A stretch of 12,178 bases of DNA from JAKLKS01 sp964370855 (lineage in GTDB: Bacteria > Planctomycetota > JAJSAM01 > JAKLKS01), in contig CAYJMF010000127.1 in assembly GCA_964370855.1 (NCBI GenBank), positions 1-12,178 on the forward strand, written 5' to 3'. The notes below the pieces were generated by a model. It did not search any database. It was not told the DNA's origin and worked only from the letters and a program-made list of their open reading frames with translations. Below are positions 1 through 9,554 of this stretch, in pieces. A program made the translations under genes and the position numbers. Within the stretch, counting starts at the first letter, position 1, and every line of letters begins with the position of its first letter.

Positions 1-419
1 CCCGCCCCCTCGCCCGCCGGGGCGCCGGCTCCGGCCCCCGCGGGCGGAGGGGGCGTGGCCGGGGGCGTGGGCCGGGGCGGGCGGCGGAGGCGCCGCGGGC
101 GCCGGGGCGGCGAGGGGGGCGGCGACCGCCCCCGCGAGGGCTCCGCTCCGCGGCCCGCCGCTCCCGGCGCCCCGGCGGGAACCTCCTCCCCCGGGCCTTC
201 CGGTCCCGGCGGCGCCACCGGCGGTTCCCCCGGCGGTCCGCCCGGCGAGGGGGGCGGGGAGGGCGGTTCGAGGAAGCGGCGGCGCGGCCGCAGGCGCGGG
301 AAGGGACGCGGTCCCCGCCCCGGCGGCGGGGGCGGCGGCGGCGGCGCCCCCCCCCCCCCCCCCCCGCCCGGCCCGGGGGGGGGGCCCCCCCCCCTCCCCC
401 CGGCCCCTCCCTGCCGTAA
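1..419 (+). CDS. C-terminal tail of an unidentified upstream protein (partial, frame broken)
   Basis: An open frame runs in from the left edge (codons starting at base 1) and encodes a low-complexity tail. It alternates Gly/Pro/Ala stretches with two basic blocks, one near bases 80-110 (runs of Arg and Gly) and one near 270-310 (RKRRRGRRRGKGRG). Disordered tails like this are found on RNA-binding proteins such as pseudouridine synthases, DEAD-box helicases and RNase E/G, but no catalytic domain is visible, so no function is assigned. The frame stays open past the C/G homopolymers at 347-401 and into carB out of frame, which is unlikely to be real. A TAA at 417-419 lies in another frame and is followed directly by a terminator-like hairpin. 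One missing base (or two extra) in the homopolymer tract would bring that stop into frame. I therefore take 419 as the probable end. Confidence 0.45.
   Translation, partial: RPLARRGAGSGPRGRRGRGRGRGPGRAAEAPRAPGRRGGRRPPPRGLRSAARRSRRPGGNLLPRAFRSRRRHRRFPRRSARRGGRGGRFEEAAARPQAREGTRSPPRRRGRRRRRPPPPPPARPGGGAPPPPPGPSLP
347..401. repeat. Long C and G homopolymer tracts, likely error-prone
   Basis: The stretch holds 19 consecutive C (347-365), then 10 G (375-384), 10 C (385-394) and a further C run. It lies in the low-complexity tail of the upstream gene and coincides with the point where the reading frame fails. It could be a genuine Pro/Gly codon run of miscounted length, or an assembly artefact related to the poly-G at the right end of the window. 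Confidence 0.7.
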
Positions 420-442
420 CGGGGGGCGCTCCGCGCCCCCCG
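420..442 (+). terminator. GC-rich hairpin directly after the probable upstream stop codon
   Basis: A perfect 10-bp stem (CGGGGGGCGC / GCGCCCCCCG) with a 3-base TCC loop begins on the base after the TAA at 417-419. There is no adjacent T-run; the nearest is TTTT at about 470-473. Its position right behind a stop codon supports a transcription-end role for the upstream gene and supports that TAA as the true stop. Whether it terminates without a U-tract cannot be decided from sequence. Confidence 0.5.
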
Positions 443-604
443 CCGGCGCCGATCCGCGCCGCGCTTCCGTTTTCCCTTGGATCGGAGGGCGGATTCCCGT
501 TTCCTTCCTCGGATCCCGTCGCGATCCCCTCGAGGGCGAGCGCGGGGTCCCCCGCGCCGACCGCCGGTCCCGAGGCCCCCGTCCGCCGCAACCCGAGGAG
601 CGCC

Positions 605-3844
<3,240 letters not shown>

Positions 3845-3851
3845 GCCGCCG

Positions 3852-4418
3852 CTAGTCCCTGGCGCTGCGCGGGACGCGGTAGCCGAAGGCGACGCGGAGC
3901 TCCCAGACGTCGGCCTCGCGGTTGTTGTTGGGGGCGGTCCGGTTGAGCTTCATCTCGATGGTGCGCATCTTGGTGGACATCTTCTCGACGTTCCAGATGA
4001 ACTGCACGGCCTGCTGCCGCTGCACGCCCTTGACGACGACGTTCACGAGCCTCTCGACGTAGTCCTTCTTCGGGCGGTCGGTCCAGCGCTCCGTGGTGAC
4101 CTGCGCGTCCTGGATCCCCGCGTTGCTGTACCTCTGCTTGAGCCACCCGTTCGTGTTCCGCTCCGCCTCGTCGGCGCCGCTCAGCGTGTACTCCTTGAGG
4201 AGCCCCCGGACGCCGTCGTACTGGCCGGCCATCTTCTTGAGGTTCTTCTCCCCGTAGGAGACGGCGTCGCGGAACTCGTCCCTCTTGGACTGCAGGAGGA
4301 AGAGGACCCCGACGAGCCCGGCCAGCAGGATCCCGAGGAAGTAGGTGGCGGCGCGGGCGACGTCGACCTCGTCGGCCGCGGCCTCGGGCTCCTCCCCGGC
4401 GGCGATTTTCGGCGTCAC
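3852..4418 (-). CDS. PilO/GspM-like inner-membrane assembly protein
   Basis: The 188-residue product has an acidic cytoplasmic N-terminus (1-24), one membrane helix (about 25-42, YFLGILLAGLVGVLFLL) and a periplasmic domain with a helical stretch followed by alternating beta segments. This bitopic layout and size fit PilO of type IV pili or GspM of type II secretion, which pair with PilN or GspL in the inner-membrane platform that connects the cytoplasmic motor to the pilus or pseudopilus. Its start overlaps the stop of the upstream PilM-PilN-like gene by 4 bases (ATGA), so translation is probably coupled; this is the main argument for a partner role. Sequence similarity to named families is too weak to see by eye, so the assignment rests on topology and context. 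Part of the C-terminal half (NVEKMSTKMRTIEMKLNRT) resembles a ferredoxin-like strand-helix pattern. The stop lies 7 bases from the convergent carB stop. Confidence 0.6.
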   Translation of the reverse strand: MTPKIAAGEEPEAAADEVDVARAATYFLGILLAGLVGVLFLLQSKRDEFRDAVSYGEKNLKKMAGQYDGVRGLLKEYTLSGADEAERNTNGWLKQRYSNAGIQDAQVTTERWTDRPKKDYVERLVNVVVKGVQRQQAVQFIWNVEKMSTKMRTIEMKLNRTAPNNNREADVWELRVAFGYRVPRSARD

Positions 4419-6163
4419 TCCGCCCCCCCCTTCTTGAAGACGCAGTTGAAGGGGACGGGGTACTTACCCGTGCGGTCCTGGGAGACCGTGCCGGGGACGA
4501 CTTCGGCGAAGAGCGGCACGTCGCCGTCCTTGATCTCGAGCAGCGTGTTCCTGACGATGTCCACGTGCTCCGGGGCCGAGAGGACGAGCGTGAAGTCGAG
4601 TCCCCTCTGCGTGTAGGTCTCCGTGTTCATCATGCAGTAGGCGAGCTGCTCACGCACGGTGGTGAGGGCCGCGTGCACCTTCCGGAAGGCCTCCAGGGAC
4701 GAGGCGATGGGCGGCACCTCCGTGGAGAGGCCCATCTCGTTGCGGAGCAGGTTGTGCATCTGGCCCACGCGCTTCCCGTAGTCGGGCACGACCTTCAGGG
4801 GATCGCCGCTCCCCCGGTACTTCTTCTCGAAGTCCTCGTCGGAGAGCTTGAGGTCCCGCTTGAAGGCCGCCTCCACCTGGTCGGCGGTCTCCTTGAGCCT
4901 CGCCGTCATCGCGCCGAACTCCTGGGCGGCGATCTCCTTCTCGGTCTTGGCCCTCCAGAGGAGGAAGCCGACGCCGAGGAGCAGCATGCCGAGGATGGCC
5001 GCGAGGCCGCCCTTGATCTGGTCGAAGCGCCGCGCGTAGGAGAGGTCCTCGCGGCGGAGGTCCAGCGGCGAGGGGGAGGCGCCGAGCGCGCGGGCCGCGG
5101 CGCCGAGCGCCGCCGCGTAGCAGGCGTCGGCCTCCTCCACCATCTCCGGCGGGACGGGGCTCGGCACCCGGGAGAAGAGGTCGAGGGTGCGCACCTCGAC
5201 GCCGAGGCGCGACCCGAGGTCCTCGCGGACGCCGGGGATGCGCGCGCCGCGCCCCGTGAGCAGCAGCAGGGGGAACCCCGCGCCGGAGGAGGCCTGGGCG
5301 AGGGTCCGGGTGAGCTCCCGGGAGAGGCGCTCGAGGTAGTCGCCGCGGCGCCCCTCGACGACGGCCACCTCGAGGGTGGCGGCGGAGGTCTCCGCGGCGG
5401 GGAGATCCGGCGCGGGGACGCCGGCGCCGCCGGCCCCGGGGAACGCCATGAGATCGTCGGGGCGCGGCCCCTCGAGGACCCGGGCCGTGCCGGTGCCGGG
5501 GGCGCCGCCGAGGTCCTCCTCGACGCCGAGGGCGACGGTGTCCACCCCGGCGCGGAAGGCCCGGGCGGAGCGCAGTTTCCCGTCCACGACGAGGAGGATG
5601 CGGGTGGAGCGGGCGCCGGCGTCCACGGCGATGAGGGTCGGGTTCTCGGCCAGCGTCCCCGTGGCGGCGAGCAGCGCGAGGAGGCAGGTGGCGTCGAGGT
5701 CCACGGCGACGGGATCGACCTTGATCTTCTGGAGGGAGTGGAGGCGCTCCCGCAGCGGGGCCTTCTCGGCCCCGGCGCAGAACAGCCGGGCGCCGCCCTC
5801 GCGCGTGTCCCCCGTGGGCACGAAGTCCACGACGTAGTCGTCGATGTCGCGGCCGTGCAGGTGGGATTCGAATTCGAAGCGGAAGACCTTCCGGATCTGG
5901 TCCGGCTCGCGGAAGGGGACGTGCACCTCGCGCAGCACGCAGGACTCCGCGGGCCAGGTCATGCAGACCTCGTCGCGGGAGGCCCGCGTGTCGCGGAACA
6001 GGGCGTCCACGGCCTCGCGGACGGCGTCCTCGCGGCTCCCGCCCTCGGGGACCTGGACCTCGCGCTCCCCGAGCCGGATCACCTTCAGACCCCGGGCCCC
6101 CCCCTCCGCCTCGACGAGGCGGACGTGGTTCGCGCCGACGTCCAGTCCGACGGCTCGCGCCAA
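4415..6163 (-). CDS. PilM-PilN / GspL-like actin-fold membrane protein
   Basis: The product is 582 residues from the chosen start. The N-terminal part is an actin-like ATPase fold of the PilM/GspL type: phosphate-1 motif GLDVGANHVRLVE (about 6-18, compare PilM GLDIGSSSVKLVE), phosphate-2 region IAVDAGARSTRILLV (around D181) and an adenosine-type loop LTGRGARIPG (about 302-311). A membrane helix follows (about 386-404, LAAILGMLLLGVGFLLW), then a coiled-coil-like segment and a periplasmic domain to the end. This is the layout of GspL, or of PilM fused to PilN. It would tether a secretion or pilus ATPase to the envelope, with the downstream 188-residue protein as the PilO/GspM partner. Start choice: TTG at 6163 has GGGAGG 6 bases upstream and places the phosphate-1 motif at residue 6, as in PilM. 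A longer frame opens at GTG 6214 but adds only 17 unlike residues. No secretin, motor ATPase or pilin gene is nearby. Confidence 0.75.
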   Translation of the reverse strand: MARAVGLDVGANHVRLVEAEGGARGLKVIRLGEREVQVPEGGSREDAVREAVDALFRDTRASRDEVCMTWPAESCVLREVHVPFREPDQIRKVFRFEFESHLHGRDIDDYVVDFVPTGDTREGGARLFCAGAEKAPLRERLHSLQKIKVDPVAVDLDATCLLALLAATGTLAENPTLIAVDAGARSTRILLVVDGKLRSARAFRAGVDTVALGVEEDLGGAPGTGTARVLEGPRPDDLMAFPGAGGAGVPAPDLPAAETSAATLEVAVVEGRRGDYLERLSRELTRTLAQASSGAGFPLLLLTGRGARIPGVREDLGSRLGVEVRTLDLFSRVPSPVPPEMVEEADACYAAALGAAARALGASPSPLDLRREDLSYARRFDQIKGGLAAILGMLLLGVGFLLWRAKTEKEIAAQEFGAMTARLKETADQVEAAFKRDLKLSDEDFEKKYRGSGDPLKVVPDYGKRVGQMHNLLRNEMGLSTEVPPIASSLEAFRKVHAALTTVREQLAYCMMNTETYTQRGLDFTLVLSAPEHVDIVRNTLLEIKDGDVPLFAEVVPGTVSQDRTGKYPVPFNCVFKKGGAE

Positions 6164-6169
6164 GGTGAA

Positions 6170-6175
6170 CCTCCC
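6170..6175 (-). promoter_or_regulatory. Shine-Dalgarno deciding the TTG start of the PilM-like gene
   Basis: On the minus strand GGGAGG is followed by a 6-base spacer TTCACC and TTG at 6163-6161. The alternative GTG at 6214 has no comparable purine box. This makes the non-ATG start at 6163 the better choice. Confidence 0.6.
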
Positions 6176-6224
6176 GTCCCCCGCCGCCCGCGGCGGGGTC
6201 CGCGCAAGCGGCACATGCTACGGC

Positions 6225-6244
6225 CCGGGCCGGGGGGGGCCCGG
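6225..6244 (-). terminator. GC hairpin between the Spy-like and PilM-like genes
   Basis: A perfect 7-bp stem CCGGGCC / GGCCCGG has a 6-base loop of one base type (G on the plus strand). It lies 13 bases downstream of the Spy-like gene's stop and upstream of the PilM-like start. No T-run follows. It could be a weak terminator, or an mRNA processing or stability element dividing the regulatory cassette from the pilus-like pair. Confidence 0.35.
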
Positions 6245-6257
6245 AAGTTTCAAGCGT

Positions 6258-6578
6258 CTAGCGCCGCTTCTCCGGGGTCAGGATGGCCCCCAGCTTCCCG
6301 TTGCAGCGCTCCTGCAGGTCCGTCACCTGCGGGCCGAACCGGGCGTCGAACTCGAGGCGCAGGGCCTGCAGTTCGCGCTCGTAGTCGGCCAGGATGGCCT
6401 CGAGGAGGGCGCGCTCCTCCGGCGTGATGCGGAAGGACTGCTCCACCTCGATGAGGTACTTCTCCCTGAAGGAGACCACGGGCCGCACCTCGACGGGGCG
6501 GACGGACCACCCCGTGGAGAAGCCGGCGAGGCCGGCGAGGCCGAGGGTCATGGCGTAGAGGCTCTTCGTTCCTGACAT
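6258..6578 (-). CDS. Small Spy/CpxP-like periplasmic protein
   Basis: The 106-residue product has an N-terminal signal or anchor helix (about 7-24, LYAMTLGLAGLAGFSTGW) and a helical, charged body. Two similar motifs sit at the two ends of the mature part: ITPEER (51-56) and ILTPEKRR at the C-terminus. These resemble the LTxxQ motifs of Spy/CpxP/CnrX-type periplasmic chaperones and metal sensors, in which small alpha-helical proteins monitor or protect the envelope. It is the third gene of the sigma/anti-sigma cassette, so it may feed back on the anti-sigma factor or be a stress effector; this is inference. ATG 6578 is chosen because GGGAG lies 6-7 bases upstream. An in-frame ATG at 6584 overlaps the anti-sigma stop (ATGA) but has the SD directly abutting it. 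A single Cys lies in the C-terminal helix (QERCNGKLG). The family call is tentative because the motifs are short. Confidence 0.6.
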   Translation of the reverse strand: MSGTKSLYAMTLGLAGLAGFSTGWSVRPVEVRPVVSFREKYLIEVEQSFRITPEERALLEAILADYERELQALRLEFDARFGPQVTDLQERCNGKLGAILTPEKRR

Positions 6579-6580
6579 GG

Positions 6581-7012
6581 TCATCTCCCGAAGGCGAGGC
6601 GTGGTCCGCAGATTTCCGCGAGGGTCTGCTCGCGGTCGATGAGGGGGGCGCCGCCGGCGTCCCCGCTGCGGGCGGCCTGCCAGAGGGCCGCCGCCGAGGA
6701 GACGACGAGGACCGCCGCCGCCGCCGCCGCCGCGCGGCGGAGGAAGGGGCGGAGATCGTGGACGGCGGCGTCGCCGCGGCGGATCCGGGCGAGGACGGCG
6801 TCCCGCAGGCCCGCCGGCGGGGGCGCGTCCGCGGGAAGGAGCGGGCCGCCCCTCTCGAGGAGGCGCTCCGCCGCGGCGAGCAGGGAGGCCTCGGCCGCGG
6901 CGCACCCCGCGCAGGAGTCGGCGTGGGCGCGCGCCTCCGCGGCCTCCGCGGGGGAGGCCTCGCCGTCGTGGAGGCGCCCGAGGCTCCTCCGGAACTTCTC
7001 GCAGGTCGTCAT
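6581..7012 (-). CDS. Zinc-finger anti-sigma factor
   Basis: The 143-residue product has a cytoplasmic N-terminal ZAS motif, H30-x3-C34-x2-C37, with an upstream C4 as a possible fourth ligand. A membrane helix follows (about 94-114, Ala/Val-rich), then a short periplasmic tail. Proteins of this type hold the cognate ECF sigma factor inactive at the membrane and release it on an envelope or redox signal. It lies 37 bases downstream of the sigma factor gene on the same strand, the standard arrangement for such pairs. The ATG at 7012 is preceded by AGAGGA with a 7-base spacer. The periplasmic tail contains one extra Cys (EICGPRL) near the end. The stop is 2 bases from the chosen Spy-like start, so the two are almost certainly cotranscribed. 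Confidence 0.85.
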   Translation of the reverse strand: MTTCEKFRRSLGRLHDGEASPAEAAEARAHADSCAGCAAAEASLLAAAERLLERGGPLLPADAPPPAGLRDAVLARIRRGDAAVHDLRPFLRRAAAAAAAVLVVSSAAALWQAARSGDAGGAPLIDREQTLAEICGPRLAFGR

Positions 7013-7049
7013 GACAGTATCCTCTGGTGATACACTGGCCGGGGCCCGG

Positions 7050-7631
7050 TCACTCCGCCTCGCCCTTCAGCCTCGCGAGGCGGTCCCGCAGCCGCTCCCG
7101 GGCCCGGAAGAGGCGGGACTCCACGGTCCCGCGGTTCACCCGGAGCGCGCGAGCGATGTCGTCGTAGGAGAGGCCCTCGAGCTCGCGCAGCACGAGGACC
7201 TCGCGGTAGAGGCCGGGCATGGTCTCCAGCGCCGCGTCGATGCGCTCCCGCAGCTCCGCCCGGGAGGCGCCCTGCACCGGCGAGGGGCCCGGCGAGGGGG
7301 GATCGACGGTGCGCCGGTCCCCGTCGCCGTCCTCCCCGGCGGGGCCGAGGGACAGGGGGGAGGGCCGCCGCCGCACCTTCTTGTTGTGGTCCATGGAGGT
7401 GTTGGCGGCGATGCGGTAGAGCCAGGTGTAGAAGGCGGAGCGGCCGTCGAAGCGGTCGATGCGGCTGAAGGCCTTCAGGAAGGAGTCCTGGACCACGTCC
7501 CGCACGTCCTCCTCGTTGCGGATGAAGCCGCGGACGAGGCGCTCGATTCGCGCCCCGTAGCGGTCCACGAGGACGCCGAAGGCGTCGTTCTCCCCGGCCC
7601 GCACCCTGCGGATGGCCTCCGCGTCGTCCAA
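7050..7631 (-). CDS. ECF-type RNA polymerase sigma factor (RpoE/sigma-24 family)
   Basis: The 193-residue product has the two-domain ECF layout. Region 2 spans about 15-90, with the core-binding and -10 recognition segment DVVQDSFLKAFSRI (45-58) and FYTWLYRIAANTSMDHNKK (67-85). A Pro/Gly/Asp-rich linker (about 90-125) leads to region 4 (about 130-185), with LETMPGLYREVLVLRELEGL and an HTH helix around ARALRVNRGTVESRLFRARE, which reads the -35 element. It would direct transcription of an envelope-stress regulon, including probably its own operon. The frame stays open far upstream through antisense of the neighbouring gene. I chose TTG 7631 because a purine-rich GGAGG box lies 8 bases before it and the length then fits the family. 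The next genes are its anti-sigma factor and a Spy-like protein. Confidence 0.92.
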   Translation of the reverse strand: MDDAEAIRRVRAGENDAFGVLVDRYGARIERLVRGFIRNEEDVRDVVQDSFLKAFSRIDRFDGRSAFYTWLYRIAANTSMDHNKKVRRRPSPLSLGPAGEDGDGDRRTVDPPSPGPSPVQGASRAELRERIDAALETMPGLYREVLVLRELEGLSYDDIARALRVNRGTVESRLFRARERLRDRLARLKGEAE

Positions 7632-7644
7632 GGGCCCCCCCTCC
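7632..7644 (-). promoter_or_regulatory. Shine-Dalgarno and spacer deciding the TTG start of the sigma factor
   Basis: On the minus strand GGAG runs into six further G and then CCC before TTG at 7631-7629. No ATG or GTG lies close enough upstream in frame with a comparable box. The 3' arm of the 7646-7716 inverted repeat ends 1-2 bases before this box, so folding could affect its access. Confidence 0.5.
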
Positions 7645-7645
7645 G

Positions 7646-7716
7646 TCCCGTTCCGTTTCAGGGTAACCTCCCGCGCCGCCGGGGGTTGCGTCCGACGGCT
7701 GCGGGACGGAACGGGA
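7646..7716. promoter_or_regulatory. 11-bp inverted repeat in the sigma/carboxypeptidase-like divergent region
   Basis: TCCCGTTCCGT (7646-7656) and its exact complement ACGGAACGGGA (7706-7716) flank 49 bases in the 177-base gap between the sigma gene (-) and the 573-residue protein (+). Both arms contain GGAAC, the core of ECF -35 elements. On the plus strand a second GGAAC (7714-7718) follows, with ACTCTGG at 7732-7738 as a possible -10 region. Spacings (21 and 15 bases to TCT) do not fit the usual ECF spacer cleanly, so the promoter reading is weak. On the minus strand the GGAAC would lie too close to the sigma start to serve it. The repeat may instead be an operator, or an mRNA stem that ends next to the sigma SD. 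Confidence 0.4.
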
Positions 7717-7808
7717 ACCCGGGCGGCGAGGACTCTGGCCACGGGTTGTTGGACGCCGGGGGGAGGAGGGCTCTTCCCGGTAGGATGGGGATCGAGGAGG
7801 CCCCCGGG

Positions 7809-9530
7809 ATGAGGAAGGGATGGGTCGTGGCGGGAGCGGTGACGCTGGTGATCCTGCTCTACGCGGTCGCGGCGATGATGGGGCAGGCCCGAAGGGAGGC
7901 CTCCGCCCGGGAGGTGGACCTCGCCCGGTTCCTGGATCGTCCCCTGGGACCGGGGGAGATGGTGGTGACCGTGACGGGGCCCGACGGCCTTCCCGTCCCC
8001 CGGGGGCGAGTCCGCATCGCGAAGTACGGCCCCAACGGGGGCGGGTCGGCCACGGGGGGGGACTTCCGGGTCGCCGAGCGGTTCCTTCTGCGGCCGACGG
8101 GGCCGGGGACGATCCTCCGGATCGAGTTCTCGCACCCCATGGACCTCCAGGGGCGCCGCCTGCCCTTCGGCGGGATCCTGCACGTCGTGGAGGATCCCCC
8201 GGATGGCGTCCTGGACCTGCGCCTGCCCCCGGAGGGGTGCATCGAGGGGCGCGTCCTGGATCCGGCGGGAGCCCCCGTCGCGGGGGCGACCCTCCGGGCC
8301 CTCTTCCCGCGGCCGGGGGAGGCGGAGGACCTGCTGGAGCCGGGCGACGATCAACTCCCCCCCGGCGTGGAGACCGACGGCGAGGGACGGTTCCGCATCG
8401 GCCGGCTCGGACCCGGATCCTGGATCCTGGAGGTCGAGGTGCCCGGGAACCTCCCCGGCATCGATCGAACGGTCGTGGAGGCGGGGACCCGGGACCTCGT
8501 CCTGCGGTGCGGGGAGAACGCCCCCCCGGAGATCACCGTCGTGGACGCGGGCGGGGCCCCGATTCCCGGCGTGGAGGTGATGGCCGAGGAAGCGGAAGGC
8601 GGCGGGACGCGCCGCCAACGGGTCCACTTCGGCATCGCGGCGTCGTCCGTGACCGACGGGAGCGGGAAGGCCCGCCTCCGCGGCCTCGACCGGGACCGCT
8701 CGTACCACCTGTCCCTGCGCCCGTCGAACCCCGGTGCCTGGGCGGGGGCGGTGCGGAATGGATGGAGTCCCCGGGACGAGCGGATCGCGCTCGACCCCAT
8801 GCGGCAGCTCACGGTCCGCGTGGTGGACCCGGAGGGCCGCCCGCTGCCCGTCGGGCAGATCACGTGGCGACGCGCCGTCGGGGACCCGGGCGGGAACGGG
8901 ACCGGCAGGGAGACCTTCCACGCGCCCGCCGTCCCCCTCCTGGTCTGGGGCTGGATCGAGGGGAGCATCGACCTGCGCCCGGAAGGCCGCGAGGTGGCGG
9001 TGGGCGCGGAGGATCGCGAGGTGCGGCTCGTCCTCGACCCGGGGCTCGAGATGGCCGTGCGCGTGGCCAACCCGCCTCCCGGCGAGGAGCCGGAGACGGT
9101 GCTCCACTCGGGACTCCGGGGAGGGAGCTTCCTCGCCCCGGTGAGGAAGGGGGCTTCGTTCCTGTGGCGCGGCCTCGGGCGCGGCGAGAAGTGCGCGGTC
9201 CTCTTCCGGGCTCCGAAGGCGGGCCTCTGCGCCCTGCTGACGGACCTGGAGGGGGGAGGGCCCGAGCGCTCCGTCACCCTGCTCCCGGGGATCACCCTTG
9301 CGGGGCGGGTCCGCTGGCCGGAGGGATCCGACGGCGGGGCCGTCTGGCTGGAGCGGGACGGGACGGGGCTCGCGGTCGCGGTGGAGTCGAAGAAGGACGG
9401 CTCCTTCACCGCGGGGGCCCTGCCCCCGGGAGAGTGGACGGCGGTCGCGGCCACGGGCGTGGGCGGCGGCCGGGTCGAGGCGCGGGCCCCCGCGAGGGAG
9501 GGGGAGGCCGCGGTGATCCGCTTCCCCTGA
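7809..9530 (+). CDS. Membrane-anchored protein with carboxypeptidase-regulatory-like repeats
   Basis: The 573-residue product begins with a signal anchor (about 4-25, GWVVAGAVTLVILLYAVAAMMG) and is otherwise predicted extracytoplasmic. At least four beta-sandwich repeats of the CarboxypepD_reg/Cna-B-like kind are visible: from about 143 (GRVLDPAGAPVAGATLRALF ... TDGEGRFRIGRLGPG), 242 (ITVVDAGGAPIPGVEVMAEE ... TDGSGKARLRGLDRD), 334 (LTVRVVDPEGRPLP) and 495 (ITLAGRVRWPEG ... DGSFTAGALPPGEW). The first 110 residues contain a further partial copy (VTGPDGLPVPRGRVRIAKY). Such modules are structural or binding domains, and no enzyme domain is attached. ATG 7809 has GAGGAGG 8 bases upstream; an in-frame ATG at 7785 has a poorly placed SD. 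It is divergent from the ECF sigma factor and may belong to its regulon. It converges on ribBA with 24 bases between stops. The exact function is unknown. Confidence 0.8.
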   Translation: MRKGWVVAGAVTLVILLYAVAAMMGQARREASAREVDLARFLDRPLGPGEMVVTVTGPDGLPVPRGRVRIAKYGPNGGGSATGGDFRVAERFLLRPTGPGTILRIEFSHPMDLQGRRLPFGGILHVVEDPPDGVLDLRLPPEGCIEGRVLDPAGAPVAGATLRALFPRPGEAEDLLEPGDDQLPPGVETDGEGRFRIGRLGPGSWILEVEVPGNLPGIDRTVVEAGTRDLVLRCGENAPPEITVVDAGGAPIPGVEVMAEEAEGGGTRRQRVHFGIAASSVTDGSGKARLRGLDRDRSYHLSLRPSNPGAWAGAVRNGWSPRDERIALDPMRQLTVRVVDPEGRPLPVGQITWRRAVGDPGGNGTGRETFHAPAVPLLVWGWIEGSIDLRPEGREVAVGAEDREVRLVLDPGLEMAVRVANPPPGEEPETVLHSGLRGGSFLAPVRKGASFLWRGLGRGEKCAVLFRAPKAGLCALLTDLEGGGPERSVTLLPGITLAGRVRWPEGSDGGAVWLERDGTGLAVAVESKKDGSFTAGALPPGEWTAVAATGVGGGRVEARAPAREGEAAVIRFP

Positions 9531-9554
9531 CCGGGGAAGCCGCCGCTCCGGCCC

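Noticed and set aside
478..516. GGATC-containing inverted repeat upstream of carB as an operator
   Set aside because: The arms match only over five bases with mismatches beyond; not distinguishable from chance.
4565..6427. 620-residue plus-strand open frame
   Set aside because: It is the antisense shadow of the PilM-like gene, with low-complexity Gly/Glu/Arg composition caused by GC-rich codons; no SD or domain.
7741..7800. Sigma-70 promoter with TAGGAT (7781-7786) ahead of the 7809 gene
   Set aside because: The hexamer matches -10 at four positions but there is no -35 at suitable distance; TTGGAC at 7749 is 26 bases away.
7632..9107. Long minus-strand extension of the sigma factor frame (to 685 residues)
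   Set aside because: The extra part is antisense to the beta-sandwich gene, is Pro/Arg/His-rich without domain features, and the sigma family starts near 7631 with a good SD.
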